Positions 43,038 through 52,238 of a DNA stretch of 64,000 nucleotides are shown here, in pieces. The notes beneath the pieces were generated by a model. It was given only the letters and a program-made list of their open reading frames with translations, searched no databases and was not told where the DNA came from. This DNA is from CBDCYS01 sp965226245 (GTDB lineage Bacteria; Acidobacteriota; Terriglobia; Bryobacterales; UBA6623). Positions within the stretch are counted from its first letter, which is position 1, and each line of letters opens with the position of its first letter. The stretch lies in NCBI GenBank assembly GCA_965226245.1, contig CBDDCL010000015.1, positions 5,766,001-5,830,000 on the forward strand, written 5' to 3'. Both the position numbers and the translations under genes were made by a program.

Positions 43038-43478
43038 CTAGCCGCCGATCCTGAGCAGTTCAACCTGGAATATCAGAGCCGAATTGGGCGGAATGGATCC
43101 GGTGCCGCGTGAACCATAACCGAGGTCGGGCGGAATATAGAATTTGTATTTCGCGCCAACGCGCATCAACTGCAGGCCTTCCGTCCAGCCGGGAATCACC
43201 CGGTTGAGGGGGAAGGTCGCGGGTTGGCCGCGGTCGTAGGAGGAGTCGAAAACCGTGCCGTCGGTGAGCTCTCCTTTGTAGTGGACGGTGACCTGATCGC
43301 GCCTGGTCGGCTTCGCGCCATCGCCCTCCTCGATCACCTCGTACTGCAAACCTGACTCAGTCGTTATCACGTTTCCGCTCCGTCCGTCCTCGCTCGATGG
43401 CCCCTCGACCGGCTGGTCCTGCCCACATGAGGCGAGTAACAAGACGGCAAGAAGCACATTTCGTATGTATGAGTTCAC
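43038..43478 (-). CDS. FKBP-type peptidyl-prolyl isomerase, lipoprotein
   Basis: 146 residues. A lipobox (LLLASC at residues ~14-19) predicts a lipid-anchored protein outside the inner membrane. The FKBP domain is complete: VTVHYKGELTDGTVFDSSYDRG, VIPGWTEGLQLMRVGAKYKFYIP and LGYGSRGTGSIPPNSALIFQVELL (read in pieces). It assists folding of exported proteins. Confidence 0.93.
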   Translation of the reverse strand: MNSYIRNVLLAVLLLASCGQDQPVEGPSSEDGRSGNVITTESGLQYEVIEEGDGAKPTRRDQVTVHYKGELTDGTVFDSSYDRGQPATFPLNRVIPGWTEGLQLMRVGAKYKFYIPPDLGYGSRGTGSIPPNSALIFQVELLRIGG

Positions 43479-43684
43479 AAGACTTCTATCGTAACAGCCG
43501 CCGGCGAACTCCGGGTCCGGGCTGGCAGTGTTTAGTTAGGTCGGGTTAGCCCCGACAGTTCTCGCTCGATCTTTCAATCAGAAATGACGCGAACATCAAT
43601 GTACGGACACAATACGGATCAGGTTTCGCGCTTGCGCCGCTGAATCGTGCTACCTTGTTTGCAGCGGCGCGGCGAGCAACTCCC

Positions 43685-43957
43685 ATGAACGAACAAAACT
43701 TCTACTCAGAATCAGAAACCACAAAACCAGTCCGGCTGAACTGCCCCTATTGCCGCGAGGTTCACGACTATCCGCTGCGCTGGGTGGTCAGGAAAAAAAG
43801 GGAGCGGCTGCCACGCGGAGCGGACGAAAGAGACCGCGCGAAATTCCAAAAGGCCCAGTCCTACATGGTGCTTCGGGACGATCGCGCCAACTGTAAGAAT
43901 CCGCGTTGCCGCCGGGGATTCGAGGTCTCAGGCATCAAGACGATGGCGTTCCTGTGA
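43685..43957 (+). CDS. Small zinc-ribbon-like protein
   Basis: 90 residues from the ATG at 43685. Two Cys pairs (CPYCREVHDY and CKNPRCRRGF) flank a basic helix, a zinc-ribbon layout. Family not recognised. The last 30 bp overlap the convergent gene at 43928-44170. Confidence 0.6.
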   Translation: MNEQNFYSESETTKPVRLNCPYCREVHDYPLRWVVRKKRERLPRGADERDRAKFQKAQSYMVLRDDRANCKNPRCRRGFEVSGIKTMAFL

Positions 43958-44170
43958 GCCCATCTCCGCGGCCCAACGTAGAAAGCGGACGAGCGGTCGG
44001 CGCTGGCGCCAGGTGAAGCTCAAGAAGCCGCGGGCGTCTATCTCGTGCGCGGGGCAGCCCCAGTAGGTTTCGATACGCCAGCGCAGATAAGGGCTTTGCC
44101 AGGGACGGAGGCGGTAGCCGCGAGTGCTTGCCCGCAGGAAGCGAATGACGGCTAGAAGTTGTGAAAGCAA
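43928..44170 (-). CDS. Small basic protein of unknown function
   Basis: 80 residues, rich in Arg and Trp (RGYRLRPWQSPYLRWRIETYWG, FTWRQRRPLVRFLRWA). The composition is coherent, and I think similar small proteins occur widely in Acidobacteriota, but I cannot name the family. It overlaps the 3' end of the zinc-ribbon gene on the other strand. Confidence 0.6.
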   Translation of the reverse strand: MLSQLLAVIRFLRASTRGYRLRPWQSPYLRWRIETYWGCPAHEIDARGFLSFTWRQRRPLVRFLRWAAEMGSQERHRLDA

Positions 44171-44656
44171 ATCAGCTTTGGCCGTGATCAGCGGTCTAGA
44201 CCCAATACTGTTCAGTTAGTGGTGTCAGGCGGGCCTGCCCGGTCGTCGTTTTTTTTCGGCACATGGCGGATCGGTTAGCAGAATCCTGCGTTAGTTTTCC
44301 GGCGCCCCTTCGATCTTGCCATATGGCACACCACTGGGCGTGCTTGAGGACGGGCGGCTTAGGTTTATCGCTTTTCGGCCAGGATGGCAGCCTCGCTTTG
44401 GGGAGGGCGTGGCAAGCTCCCAGCACCATCGGCTGGACCACCGCCACGCCCCCATCCCGGCGTCGGCCGCGGCGCTCGGGTTGCTCCTCAGCAGAGCCCT
44501 ATCCTCCAGACCGACATGTTCTATTCTCCTCTTATCCGGCGCCATGTCAAGCTTCATTTTTTCTCCTCCGACTTCTGCCCTTGTTTCTTCTCCCCTCGCA
44601 GTTGTTCGTCAATCGAGCGGTACTCGGCGACCAGCGCCCGGCTGCAGCCCAGCACA
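44171..44656. other. Mobile-element debris left of IS1182
   Basis: It contains the lone 19-bp IS-type end at 44201-44219, identical to 23772-23790. Reading frames on both strands are short and not family-like. Frame 44554-44820 (minus) is cut by the IS1182 end at 44657; its distal half (CSRALVAEYRSIDEQLRG) looks coding, so the IS may have inserted into, and taken the place of, part of an older gene. Confidence 0.45.
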
Positions 44657-44684
44657 TAGCAGCCCGTGGTAAATGTGGCCGTTT

Positions 44685-46085
44685 TCAGGCGGCGCGAGCG
44701 AGCCGGAAGACGCAGAGTGGCGAGTCGAGCCGGAAGGAGCCGTTCGCCGGGCGCGGCCACAGCCGAAACCACCGCGTTCGGCGGGCCGATAACAGCCGCC
44801 TGACGGCCTCCCAGAGCCAATCGAAGGCCTTTTTCGCTTCCGCCAGCCCGCGCGGCGTCCCCGCTCCCAGCTCCTTCCTCAGCAGCAGCGACAAGTTGAA
44901 CGCGCCGCCGTGAATCAGCAGCCGTTTCAAGATATTTTCGTGGCCGCGCAAGTGCGTCCGCCGCATCCGGCCGGTCTCATATAAGTGAGCAAAACTGCGT
45001 TCCACCCGCTCGCTGCGCAACCGTGACAGTTGTTTGCCCCGCTCGCCGCGCATCCGTCGCCGGTTGCCATACACCGCTTGTTGCTGCCGCCGCTTGCCGC
45101 ACCAGTTGCGCCGCCCGCGGTCCGGTTCATTGATGTAAGAACGCAGCTCCAGCGCCGTCAGGTCCGTCAGCACGTCGTTGCTGTGATAGCCCTTGTCGGC
45201 CACCACTTCTTGCAGCCCTTGGGGAGACAGTTGCTCGTTCGCCTGCTGGTCTTGGGCGACCGCGGCGACTTGCTCCGCGGCCGCGCTAATCGTCTCGGAC
45301 ACGGTGCTCGTGTCGCCCAGATCGGCGCCTTGCACGGTCAGCGCCAGCAGCGCGCCCGTCTGCAGGTCCACGGCGTGCTCGGCCTTGTGCGCCAAGTGCG
45401 TGCGCCCGTCTTTCATTTTTGCGATCTTGGCGTCGGGGTCATGCGGATTCGTCCAATCCTTGTTGGAGCCTTTGTTTTTGCGCTTTTTGTCCAGCTTGGC
45501 CAGTTGCTCGCGGCTCGGCGTCTCGATCCCCGACTGCGCCGCCAGCCCCTTGAGAAACTCTTCGTAGGCCTCGCCGCTGTCGCGCCGCACGATCGAGCGC
45601 AACGCCGCGTTGGCCTCCAGCGTGGTGGCATCGACCGCAATCGTGCCGCCTTTCAACAGCCCCTGCTTGGCGAGCAATTGCAGCACCCAGGTGAACACTT
45701 GGCGGTGCGTTTCGACGTCGATCAGGCGGCGGCTGCGCGAGATCGTCGAATGATCGGGCGTGGATTCGTCGAGCTCGATGGCGAGAAAGCGCCGCAGCGA
45801 GATCGAATCGGCCAGGCGCCAAGCGATGCCGCGCTCGCTGTCGATGCCTTCGAGGTAGCCGATCAACAGGCAGCGGAAGTAGCTGCCGGGCGTCAGCGAG
45901 GGACGGCCCATGTGCGCCGCGTAGAACTTCTCGCAGCGCTGTTCGGCGAAGTCGTCGAAGCCGTGCTCGTCGAGCAGCTCGTTGAGCCTGCGATAAAACG
46001 GGTGGGCCGCTGTGTGTGGCAGATCCGCGGCGGCGACCCACAGCCCTTTCTGGCGCTGCCGCTGGTTGCGTCGTCCCATTGCCAT
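44685..46085 (-). CDS. IS1182-family transposase
   Basis: 466 residues from the ATG at 46085 (MAMGRR; a further ATG at 46079). DDE transposase of the IS5/IS1182 group: the N-terminal MGRPSLTPGSYFRCLLIGYLEGI region, TIAVDATTLEANAA with the first Asp, DLQTGALLALTVQGADLGDT, VADKGYHSN with the second Asp, and SERVERSFAHLYETGRMRR with the Glu. The C-terminal ~60 residues have no family features I know. The promoter places the transcript start at or next to the ATG, so translation may be leaderless. Confidence 0.92.
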   Translation of the reverse strand: MAMGRRNQRQRQKGLWVAAADLPHTAAHPFYRRLNELLDEHGFDDFAEQRCEKFYAAHMGRPSLTPGSYFRCLLIGYLEGIDSERGIAWRLADSISLRRFLAIELDESTPDHSTISRSRRLIDVETHRQVFTWVLQLLAKQGLLKGGTIAVDATTLEANAALRSIVRRDSGEAYEEFLKGLAAQSGIETPSREQLAKLDKKRKNKGSNKDWTNPHDPDAKIAKMKDGRTHLAHKAEHAVDLQTGALLALTVQGADLGDTSTVSETISAAAEQVAAVAQDQQANEQLSPQGLQEVVADKGYHSNDVLTDLTALELRSYINEPDRGRRNWCGKRRQQQAVYGNRRRMRGERGKQLSRLRSERVERSFAHLYETGRMRRTHLRGHENILKRLLIHGGAFNLSLLLRKELGAGTPRGLAEAKKAFDWLWEAVRRLLSARRTRWFRLWPRPANGSFRLDSPLCVFRLARAA

Positions 46086-46091
46086 GAAACA

Positions 46092-46120
46092 ATTATACAC
46101 CAAGATGTTTTAATTGTAAA
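46092..46120 (-). promoter_or_regulatory. Promoter of the IS1182 transposase
   Basis: On the minus strand, TTTACA (46120-46115) and TATAAT (46097-46092) are separated by 17 nt. The start codon at 46085 is about 7 nt after the -10 box, leaving essentially no 5' leader. Confidence 0.65.
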
Positions 46121-46175
46121 GTATTTTATGTATTCTTGTACTTTTACCACGGGCTGCTAGGCCACGAAAAGGGGG

Positions 46176-47072
46176 CTACGGAAAATCCATCCTCAGGCCT
46201 ACCGCGACCAAGACGTGTTTCTTTCGGACTCCGGTCGCGCGGCTGACGAAGCTCACGTGCGGGCTGGCTTCCATGTACCATGTCACGGGCCCGTCGTCGA
46301 TCTCCAGGATGGCGCGATAAAAGACGCTCGGGACACCCGTGATGCTGGCTGTATTCGTATTACCCGGCAAGCTGTGTGTCCCGGTGGCGCCCAGGCCGTG
46401 CTTGTAGGTGAACACCGCCCCGCGCCGAATGGTTCCTAGCTTGTGACGCTTGGACACTTGCAGGGTCAGCCACTCTCCGTGTTCCTTGGCGTCCCACAAG
46501 TAGTCGGCATTGAATGTCATTCCCAAGACGGTGGGGTATTCCGCTCCGCCAATAAAGAAGATCGAGCGCGAACGAAATAAATCCTTCGGATTGTCGTAGT
46601 AGGAGATTCCTCCATAGACGTGGACCCGCGCGAAGGGCTCGAACATCCCGCGCGCCTGGAAGCGCTTTTCCTCAAAGGCTCTTGCGTCGTGCAGCGAATA
46701 CCAGGCGGAGATCTCGCCGTCTACCTTGCGGCACTGAATATTGTTCCATCGGGCGGTAAGCATACTCTGCTGCACGGGCGGGAAATAACCGCCCTTGGCA
46801 AGCACCAGACCCGTCGTTCGCCGATTGTCATTCCTCAGCGAGGCGTCGATCGATGCGGAAGGAACATTGCAGCCTCGCTTCTCGCCGGAATTCTCGTCAG
46901 ACCTGGGAAATCGGACTTCGGGGCTGTCGGGAAACTGTGCAGGACCGAAGGTGGCGGGACGCGGTCCCCCGGCAGCCGGTTGAGGATCGGCACCCTCGAG
47001 AGAAGCAATCCAGACAACCGCGGCAGCCAGAACGGAGGCCCGAACGATTCGGTTACCGAAAACAGTTATCAC
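46176..47072 (-). CDS. Exported beta-rich protein of unknown function
   Basis: 298 residues from a GTG at 47072, chosen because it opens a signal peptide (VFGNRIVRASVLAAAVVWIASLEGA); the frame runs on to 47168. The mature part alternates polar and hydrophobic residues and is rich in aromatics (FARVHVYGGISYYD, WYMEASPHVSF), ending GLRMDFP, as in small outer-membrane beta-barrels. No family recognised. It ends 16 bp from the IS1182 element. Confidence 0.6.
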   Translation of the reverse strand: MITVFGNRIVRASVLAAAVVWIASLEGADPQPAAGGPRPATFGPAQFPDSPEVRFPRSDENSGEKRGCNVPSASIDASLRNDNRRTTGLVLAKGGYFPPVQQSMLTARWNNIQCRKVDGEISAWYSLHDARAFEEKRFQARGMFEPFARVHVYGGISYYDNPKDLFRSRSIFFIGGAEYPTVLGMTFNADYLWDAKEHGEWLTLQVSKRHKLGTIRRGAVFTYKHGLGATGTHSLPGNTNTASITGVPSVFYRAILEIDDGPVTWYMEASPHVSFVSRATGVRKKHVLVAVGLRMDFP

Positions 47073-47306
47073 CCCATCAGGATGCCACACCGGCAAGTTG
47101 GACTCAGGAAATGGCGTCGCTTGGACAGGGAATACGCGAAGGCGTTCGCTCCGAGGGAGATGGCGCAAGACTTTTTATTGCATGGCGGGTCATCATGTAT
47201 CGGACATCGGTGAACGTCGGCCGCACATTGCTCTCCTCGGAGACGAACGGGCCGGTTTGCTCCTACGCCCCGTGCGCTTGCGGGGCTTACCCTTGATGGT
47301 ATTCGC

Positions 47307-47340
47307 ACCCAGGGTTCCGCTTCGCTCCACCTTGGGCTAC
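47307..47340. repeat. Dispersed 34-bp repeat (copy 1)
   Basis: ACCCAGGGTTCCGCTTCGCT continues into CCACCTTGGGCTAC. It is the reverse-complement relative of the sequence at 51491-51524 and is a partial palindrome. I see no gene in the remainder of 47073-47488. Confidence 0.6.
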
Positions 47341-47488
47341 GATCCTGCGCCGCTTCGCGGCTCAAATTGCTCTATCCGCGGCTGAAAGGCTCTAAGTGAA
47401 CAGCATTGTGTTTAGGTGGCAAAATGCATGTTAAGATAGTGGAGAACGTCGTTCCCCAAAGATTGAGTTGGTTCCGAGGGAGGTTCGA

Positions 47489-47722
47489 GTGAAGACTAAG
47501 ACTAGTTCGAAGCGGAGTTCCGAACGGCCCGTGATAGATCCTCGGGTGCTGGAAACCGCCAAGATGACTGTCTTCGAGCCCAAACCGGAGAAGACCTTCG
47601 CCTGCACCGTCTGCGGCTCCGAGGGGGCGACGGAACAGTCCGAGCGCTTGTGCTGGGTTTGCCGGCGCCTGAAGATCAGCGCCTGGAAAGACACCGAGCA
47701 GCAGATGATGTTCACTGAGTGA
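47489..47722 (+). CDS. Small Cys-containing protein
   Basis: 77 residues from the GTG at 47489, preceded by GGGAGG at suitable distance; 47468 is the other in-frame start. A Lys/Ser-rich N-terminus is followed by CTVCGSEG...CWVCRRLK, a four-Cys zinc-ribbon pattern. Family not recognised. Confidence 0.65.
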   Translation: MKTKTSSKRSSERPVIDPRVLETAKMTVFEPKPEKTFACTVCGSEGATEQSERLCWVCRRLKISAWKDTEQQMMFTE

Positions 47723-47805
47723 GCTTCGAGTAAGTCCCCTCTTGCGCCGCGGCCTCTCCTGGCGCCTCTCTGAGCAGCGAGCAGCGTTGGCCCACTCGTC
47801 ATCCG

Positions 47806-48795
47806 CTAGCTAGACATTCCTTCTTGAACTTCAGCACTCGCTACGTCTCTCCGGCGGGAAACATATGCCCATAGGCCGGTCAGATAGACGCACATCGCCA
47901 CGAACTGGAAAACGGTACACGCATCCGCGCCCAGGCTGCCGCCGCCGCCCGGCAAGAAAGCAAATAGAGCCACGAACGCAGCCTGTCCTGTCCCGATGCC
48001 GCCCGGGGAGACGGGAATGGCCGTTGCGAACAGGCCGAGCGGCACGAGGAAGAGAAAGTGACCGTACGCATCTCCGGAATACCCCACCGCCACGGCCGCC
48101 AAATAGAGCGCGAAACAGGCCAGCAGGTGAATCGGCAGGGTGAGGGCGAAGGCCGCTGCCAGCGTGGCAGGTTGCCGGCGGCACTCTCTTGCGGCCTGAA
48201 AGCATTTCCACAATACGCCGCCCAAAGGCAGCCGCTGGCTCAGCCTTGCGACAATGGCGCTGCCTTTCTCCGCCACGAGTGCGCCGATCATGAAAATCGC
48301 CGCTCCAAACAGAACCGCCACTGTCGCCGCCGTTGCCAGCGCGATCAGCATCTTGCTCTCCCGCACGGCCGCAAGATTCAAGAGGGCGCCAGCCGTTGCG
48401 ACGGTCAGCAAGCCCATTAAGCCGATCAGGCGGTCCAAGAAGATCGTCATGACAGCCTGCGGCCTCTTATTCGAAGCGTCCAGGGTGACGTAGTAGGCCT
48501 TGACGAGGTCACCCCCTACCGAACCGGGCATAAACAGGGTGGAAGCAAGTCCGATCATCGTTAGGTTGAGGGTCCGCCCGTAAGTCAGCCGGATATCCTG
48601 GGTTCGGAGCAGCAAGTTCCAGCGCCAGGTAACGGCGAGCACTTGGATGCATATGACTCCGGCGATCGCCAACAGCAGTGGCCAGTGCCGCGCGGCTGCG
48701 GCGACCTTCGCGGGCTCCAGCCGCCCGCTCTGAATGAGCCAAACGATCAGTCCGGCGGCAAGTGCAATCTTGAGCAGCGTTACGAGATGACGCAT
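47806..48795 (-). CDS. Flippase-like membrane protein (AglD/UPF0104 type)
   Basis: 329 residues with about eight membrane helices. It matches the lysylphosphatidylglycerol-synthetase-like/AglD family: LRTQDIRLTYGRTLNLTMIGLASTLFMPGSVGGDLVKAYYV (read in pieces), and the C-terminal IPVSPGGIGTGQAAFVALF. Members are thought to flip or handle lipid-linked sugars or to modify lipids. Function here is not determined. Confidence 0.85.
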   Translation of the reverse strand: MRHLVTLLKIALAAGLIVWLIQSGRLEPAKVAAAARHWPLLLAIAGVICIQVLAVTWRWNLLLRTQDIRLTYGRTLNLTMIGLASTLFMPGSVGGDLVKAYYVTLDASNKRPQAVMTIFLDRLIGLMGLLTVATAGALLNLAAVRESKMLIALATAATVAVLFGAAIFMIGALVAEKGSAIVARLSQRLPLGGVLWKCFQAARECRRQPATLAAAFALTLPIHLLACFALYLAAVAVGYSGDAYGHFLFLVPLGLFATAIPVSPGGIGTGQAAFVALFAFLPGGGGSLGADACTVFQFVAMCVYLTGLWAYVSRRRDVASAEVQEGMSS

Positions 48796-48867
48796 CGGTT
48801 GAAAAGGGGCTGAAGGAAAGGATCACTTCCGTTGGAATTGGCAGCGGCGAGCGAGCACCCGCGCGCC

Positions 48868-49020
48868 TAACAGCCCGTGGTGGAAGTTCGCGGACACGAA
48901 AAAAGGGGACAGCCAGCCAATTTCCTTTCGACGAAGCGCTGATTCAAGAATGGATTGAGAAGCGGAAATTGGTGGCAGTCCCCCTTTTTCGCCCGAGCGC
49001 ACTTTTGCCACGGGCTGCTA
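48868..49020. repeat. 153-bp MITE with IS1182 ends (copy B)
   Basis: Same length and nearly the same sequence as 16783-16935, in the same orientation. The ends are TAACAGCCCGTGG and CCACGGGCTGCTA. Differences between copies are mostly single bases, so both are fairly young. Confidence 0.87.
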
Positions 49021-49185
49021 GGCCGTCTCCGCCTCGCTTATGCCTCTGCAGCAGAGCGCTGTGTGGCGGGCGTTCATTGATGCCCGAAACAAGAGCACGC
49101 GCCATTCAAAGAACCGGTCGTTCGAGTCACCAACTTCCCAAAAGAATATTTCCTCTGTTTTCAACAAGTTTCGCCTGCTCAGGTA

Positions 49186-49213
49186 TTGACGTCCGCAATT
49201 CGTCCGCTATGCT
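49186..49213 (+). promoter_or_regulatory. Possible promoter upstream of the S9 peptidase
   Basis: TTGACG (49186-49191), 16-nt spacer, TATGCT (49208-49213). It lies 300 bp before the gene at 49512. The rest of 49021-49511 holds nothing I recognise. Confidence 0.4.
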
Positions 49214-49511
49214 GATAGCGGTGAATCAATCGGATGACAAACAATGCGGCACAAATCCCGATGGAATGGCGAACGGGGCTCTACAAAGGCAAAAAAACCC
49301 CAAACCCTTACATTTCCTGTAGAAAACTGCAAAAATTAGGGTCAACTAACTGAAACGACATGACTTGCGAGCACCTCCCGAAATCCATGTCACAGCGCCC
49401 AGAGTCGGGCTTTAACGTGCATAGTGCCTCAAAAGCGACGGAAATCGTCGAGAACAGGCCACTTTGCCCCAATGAGCGGAAATCAGAAACGGCCCAGCAC
49501 CGACCTGTCTA

Positions 49512-51395
49512 ATGCCAGAACAGCCCCCTGTCATCCCCCGCGAAGTTCTTTTTGGAAATCCCGAGCGCGCCAGCCCGCGATTGTCGCCCGACGGCCGCCG
49601 CATGGGCTACCTCGCCCCCGACGAAGGCGTTTTGAACGTCTGGGTCCGCACGGTGGGCGGTGACGACGACCGGGCGATTACAGACGATCGTAAACGCGGC
49701 ATCCGGGTCTTTTTCTGGGCCCAAGACAACCGCCACGTTCTCTACCTGCAGGACTCGGACGGCGACGAGAACTGGCACCTCTACGCCGTTGATCTCGAAA
49801 CCGGCGCAATTCGGGATCTGAGCCCGTTCGAGGGGGTAAGGGTCGAGGATGTCATCACCGACCCGAACTTTCCGGATGAAATCCTGGCCGCGATGAACCA
49901 GCGCGACAAGCAGGTGTTCGACCTCCACCGGATCAACCTGCGGAGCGGTGAAGTCAGGCAAGAAGCCGAGAATCCCGGCAACTACGTTGGCTGGCTGACG
50001 GATCACGAGTTTCGGGTGCGCGGCGCCACGGTGGCGATGCCCGACGGAGGCTTTCAGCTCCTCGTCAGCCGCGATCCGGGCGCCGAGTTCCAGCCTTGCC
50101 TCACCTGGGGTCCCCAGGACAATGGCGGCGCCTTGGGCTTCACGCCGGACGGAGAGCATCTCTACATCGAAGACAGCCTCGAGAGCGACACGACCGAGCT
50201 CTATACGATCGATCTGAAAGCTCGGGGAAAGCACGTGCTTTGCCACAACGAGCAGGTTGATCTCGGTCCGGTAATGACTCATCCCACGAAACACCACGCG
50301 CAGGCGGCCGGCCATAGCCTGCATCGGCTGCAATGGACGTTGCTCGACGACTCGATCGCGGAAGATTTCAAGGCCATCGAGAGAGTACATCCGGGAGAGT
50401 TCAGCGTCGTCAGCCGCGACCGGCAGGATTCCACCTGGCTAGTCGCCTACACTTCCGACTGTGAGCCGGTCCGCTACTACGCCTACGACCGCGAAACTCG
50501 ATCGGCCGACTACCTGTTCAGTAACCGTCCGGACCTGGAGGATTACACTCTGGCGCCGATGAAGCCTTTCACGATCACGTCGCGCGACGGCCTCGATCTC
50601 CACAGTTACTTGACGCTTCCCGCGGGCGCGGAGCCGCGGGGACTGCCAATGGTGCTCAACGTCCATGGCGGGCCCTGGGCGCGAGACGAGTGGGGCTACG
50701 ATCCGGAGGCCCAATGGCTGGCCAACCGCGGCTATGCCGTGCTGCAAGTGAATTTCCGCGGCTCGACCGGGTTCGGCAAAGCGTTTCTCAACGCCGGGAA
50801 TCGCGAGTGGGGCGCCAAGATGCATGACGACCTGATCGATGCGGTTGACTGGGCGGTTGCCGAGGGTGTCGCGGACCCCAAGCGCATCTGTATCTACGGG
50901 GGCAGCTACGGCGGCTACGCGGCACTGGTGGGAGCAGCCTTTACTCCGGATGTGTTTTCCTGTGCGATCGACATTGTGGGGCCGTCGAGCATTATTACGC
51001 TGATCGACTCGGTTCCCCCTTATTGGCAGCCTCTGCTGAACGTCTTTCGCGTGCGCGTTGGCGATGTCGAAACCGAGAAAGAGTTTCTGGAATCCCGCTC
51101 ACCGCTGTTCAAAGCGGACCGGATCAACATACCCATGCTCATCGCCCAGGGAGCCAATGACCCGCGCGTGAAGCAAGCCGAGGCCAAGCAAATCGTCAAC
51201 GCCCTGCGCGCCAAGGGCAAGGAGGTCGACTACCTGCTCTACGCGGACGAAGGTCACGGGTTCGGGCGGCCGGAAAACAGAATGGCCTTTTACGCCGCGG
51301 CCGAGCAGTTCTTAGCCCGTCATCTGGGAGGACGCTGTGAGGAACCCACGTCCAGAGAGCAAGAGATCCTCCACGCTGTACGGCGGCAAACCTAA
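49512..51395 (+). CDS. S9-family serine peptidase
   Basis: 627 residues. An N-terminal beta-propeller with TolB-like repeats (SPRLSPDGRRMGYL, VFFWAQDNRHVLYLQDSDGDENWHLY) precedes an alpha/beta hydrolase domain. The catalytic Ser is in GGSYGGYAALVG, Asp in AQGANDPRV and His in DEGHGF. It cleaves small peptides. There is no signal peptide, so it is cytoplasmic. Confidence 0.95.
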   Translation: MPEQPPVIPREVLFGNPERASPRLSPDGRRMGYLAPDEGVLNVWVRTVGGDDDRAITDDRKRGIRVFFWAQDNRHVLYLQDSDGDENWHLYAVDLETGAIRDLSPFEGVRVEDVITDPNFPDEILAAMNQRDKQVFDLHRINLRSGEVRQEAENPGNYVGWLTDHEFRVRGATVAMPDGGFQLLVSRDPGAEFQPCLTWGPQDNGGALGFTPDGEHLYIEDSLESDTTELYTIDLKARGKHVLCHNEQVDLGPVMTHPTKHHAQAAGHSLHRLQWTLLDDSIAEDFKAIERVHPGEFSVVSRDRQDSTWLVAYTSDCEPVRYYAYDRETRSADYLFSNRPDLEDYTLAPMKPFTITSRDGLDLHSYLTLPAGAEPRGLPMVLNVHGGPWARDEWGYDPEAQWLANRGYAVLQVNFRGSTGFGKAFLNAGNREWGAKMHDDLIDAVDWAVAEGVADPKRICIYGGSYGGYAALVGAAFTPDVFSCAIDIVGPSSIITLIDSVPPYWQPLLNVFRVRVGDVETEKEFLESRSPLFKADRINIPMLIAQGANDPRVKQAEAKQIVNALRAKGKEVDYLLYADEGHGFGRPENRMAFYAAAEQFLARHLGGRCEEPTSREQEILHAVRRQT

Positions 51396-51490
51396 CCAGC
51401 TCCGGACTTCAGCTCGCGGCGCAGTCATTCGCGCAAGCCTCGCGGCCCGGCAAGTGAGGAACGAATGAGCCGCGAAGCGGCGCCTTAATC

Positions 51491-51524
51491 GTAGCCCGGG
51501 GTGGAGCGAATCGAAACCCCGGGT
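51491..51524. repeat. Dispersed 34-bp repeat (copy 2)
   Basis: GTAGCCCGGGGTGGAGCGAA continues into TCGAAACCCCGGGT. CCCGGGG/CCCCGGG arms form a hairpin. It is related to 47307-47340 in reverse orientation. A further GCAAGGC...GCCTTGC palindrome lies at about 51551-51575. The remainder of 51396-51726 is non-coding. Confidence 0.6.
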
Positions 51525-51726
51525 CGCTTCTCCTATCGTCATCTTCGGCGCAAGGCCGGTCTTCCAGCCTTGCGGGGCCTGGGGTGGGCGAAAAAACCAG
51601 CCGTTCCCAGAGGAATTTCAAAGTGCGGTCAGGCGGCGGGCTTTTGGCCAGGAGGTCCGCGCCGAAAAGGCGCACTGAAAAATGCAGACTAGCCGGAGCA
51701 TTACCCTGGTATGCTGATCTACTCCG

Positions 51727-52158
51727 ATGGCAAGCCCCGGCACTAGCTCTACGTCGCGCCCGATTCGCGTGCTGGTTGCCAAGCCCGGGCTGGATGGCCA
51801 TGACCGCGGCGCCAAAGTTATCGCTCGGGCTCTGCGCGATGCTGGGATGGAAGTCATCTATACCGGCCTGCGACAGACGCCGGAGCAAATCGTATCGACT
51901 TCCTTGCAAGAGGACGTCGAGTTCATCGGCCTGTCAATCCTCTCCGGCGCTCACACGGTGATCGTCCCGCGGGTCATGGCGCTGTTGAAGGAAAACGGCA
52001 TGGACGATGTACGAGTCATTCTTGGCGGCATCATTCCCGATTCGGACGTTGACACCATGAAGGGTCTGGGTGTAGCGGCGATTTTTCAGCCTGGAACCTC
52101 ACTAGAGTCTATCGTCGAATTCCTGCGTGAGAACCGGCCCAGCCGTGAGTTCGTTTGA
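51727..52158 (+). CDS. Stand-alone cobalamin-binding domain protein (methylmalonyl-CoA mutase C-terminal type)
   Basis: 143 residues. The B12-binding signature is DGHDRGAKV (His as lower axial ligand), SILSGAHTVIVPRVMALL and VILGGIIPDSD...GVAAIFQPGTS. It is the small subunit/domain of split methylmalonyl-CoA-type mutases. The large catalytic subunit is not adjacent. A terminator follows. Confidence 0.92.
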   Translation: MASPGTSSTSRPIRVLVAKPGLDGHDRGAKVIARALRDAGMEVIYTGLRQTPEQIVSTSLQEDVEFIGLSILSGAHTVIVPRVMALLKENGMDDVRVILGGIIPDSDVDTMKGLGVAAIFQPGTSLESIVEFLRENRPSREFV

Positions 52159-52176
52159 CCGCCAGACACAAACAAA

Positions 52177-52210
52177 GCGGGGCCAGCCTGATCGGCTAGC
52201 CCCGCGTTTT
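52177..52210. terminator. Bidirectional intrinsic terminator
   Basis: GCGGGGC-c-AGCC-TGAT-CGGCT-a-GCCCCGC is followed by GTTTT on the plus strand and by a T-rich stretch (TTTGTTTG) on the minus strand. It separates two convergent genes (51727-52158 plus; 52239-53471 minus). Confidence 0.8.
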
Positions 52211-52238
52211 GGATACTTGTTCGCCGTCTAAGGCTCGT

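Larger units (their letters stand above)
44657..46159 (-). mobile_element. IS1182-family insertion sequence, complete
   Basis: 1503 bp with perfect 17-bp terminal inverted repeats TAGCAGCCCGTGGTAAA (44657-44673; reverse complement 46143-46159). The outermost TA on each side may be a target duplication. It has a single transposase gene. The first ~13 bp of its ends are shared with the two 153-bp MITEs at 16783 and 48868, marking this family as their likely mobiliser. Confidence 0.9.

Noticed and set aside
44554..44820. An 88-residue minus-strand gene
   Set aside because: It crosses the IS1182 terminus at 44657, so its first part belongs to the IS; at most the distal part is a remnant.
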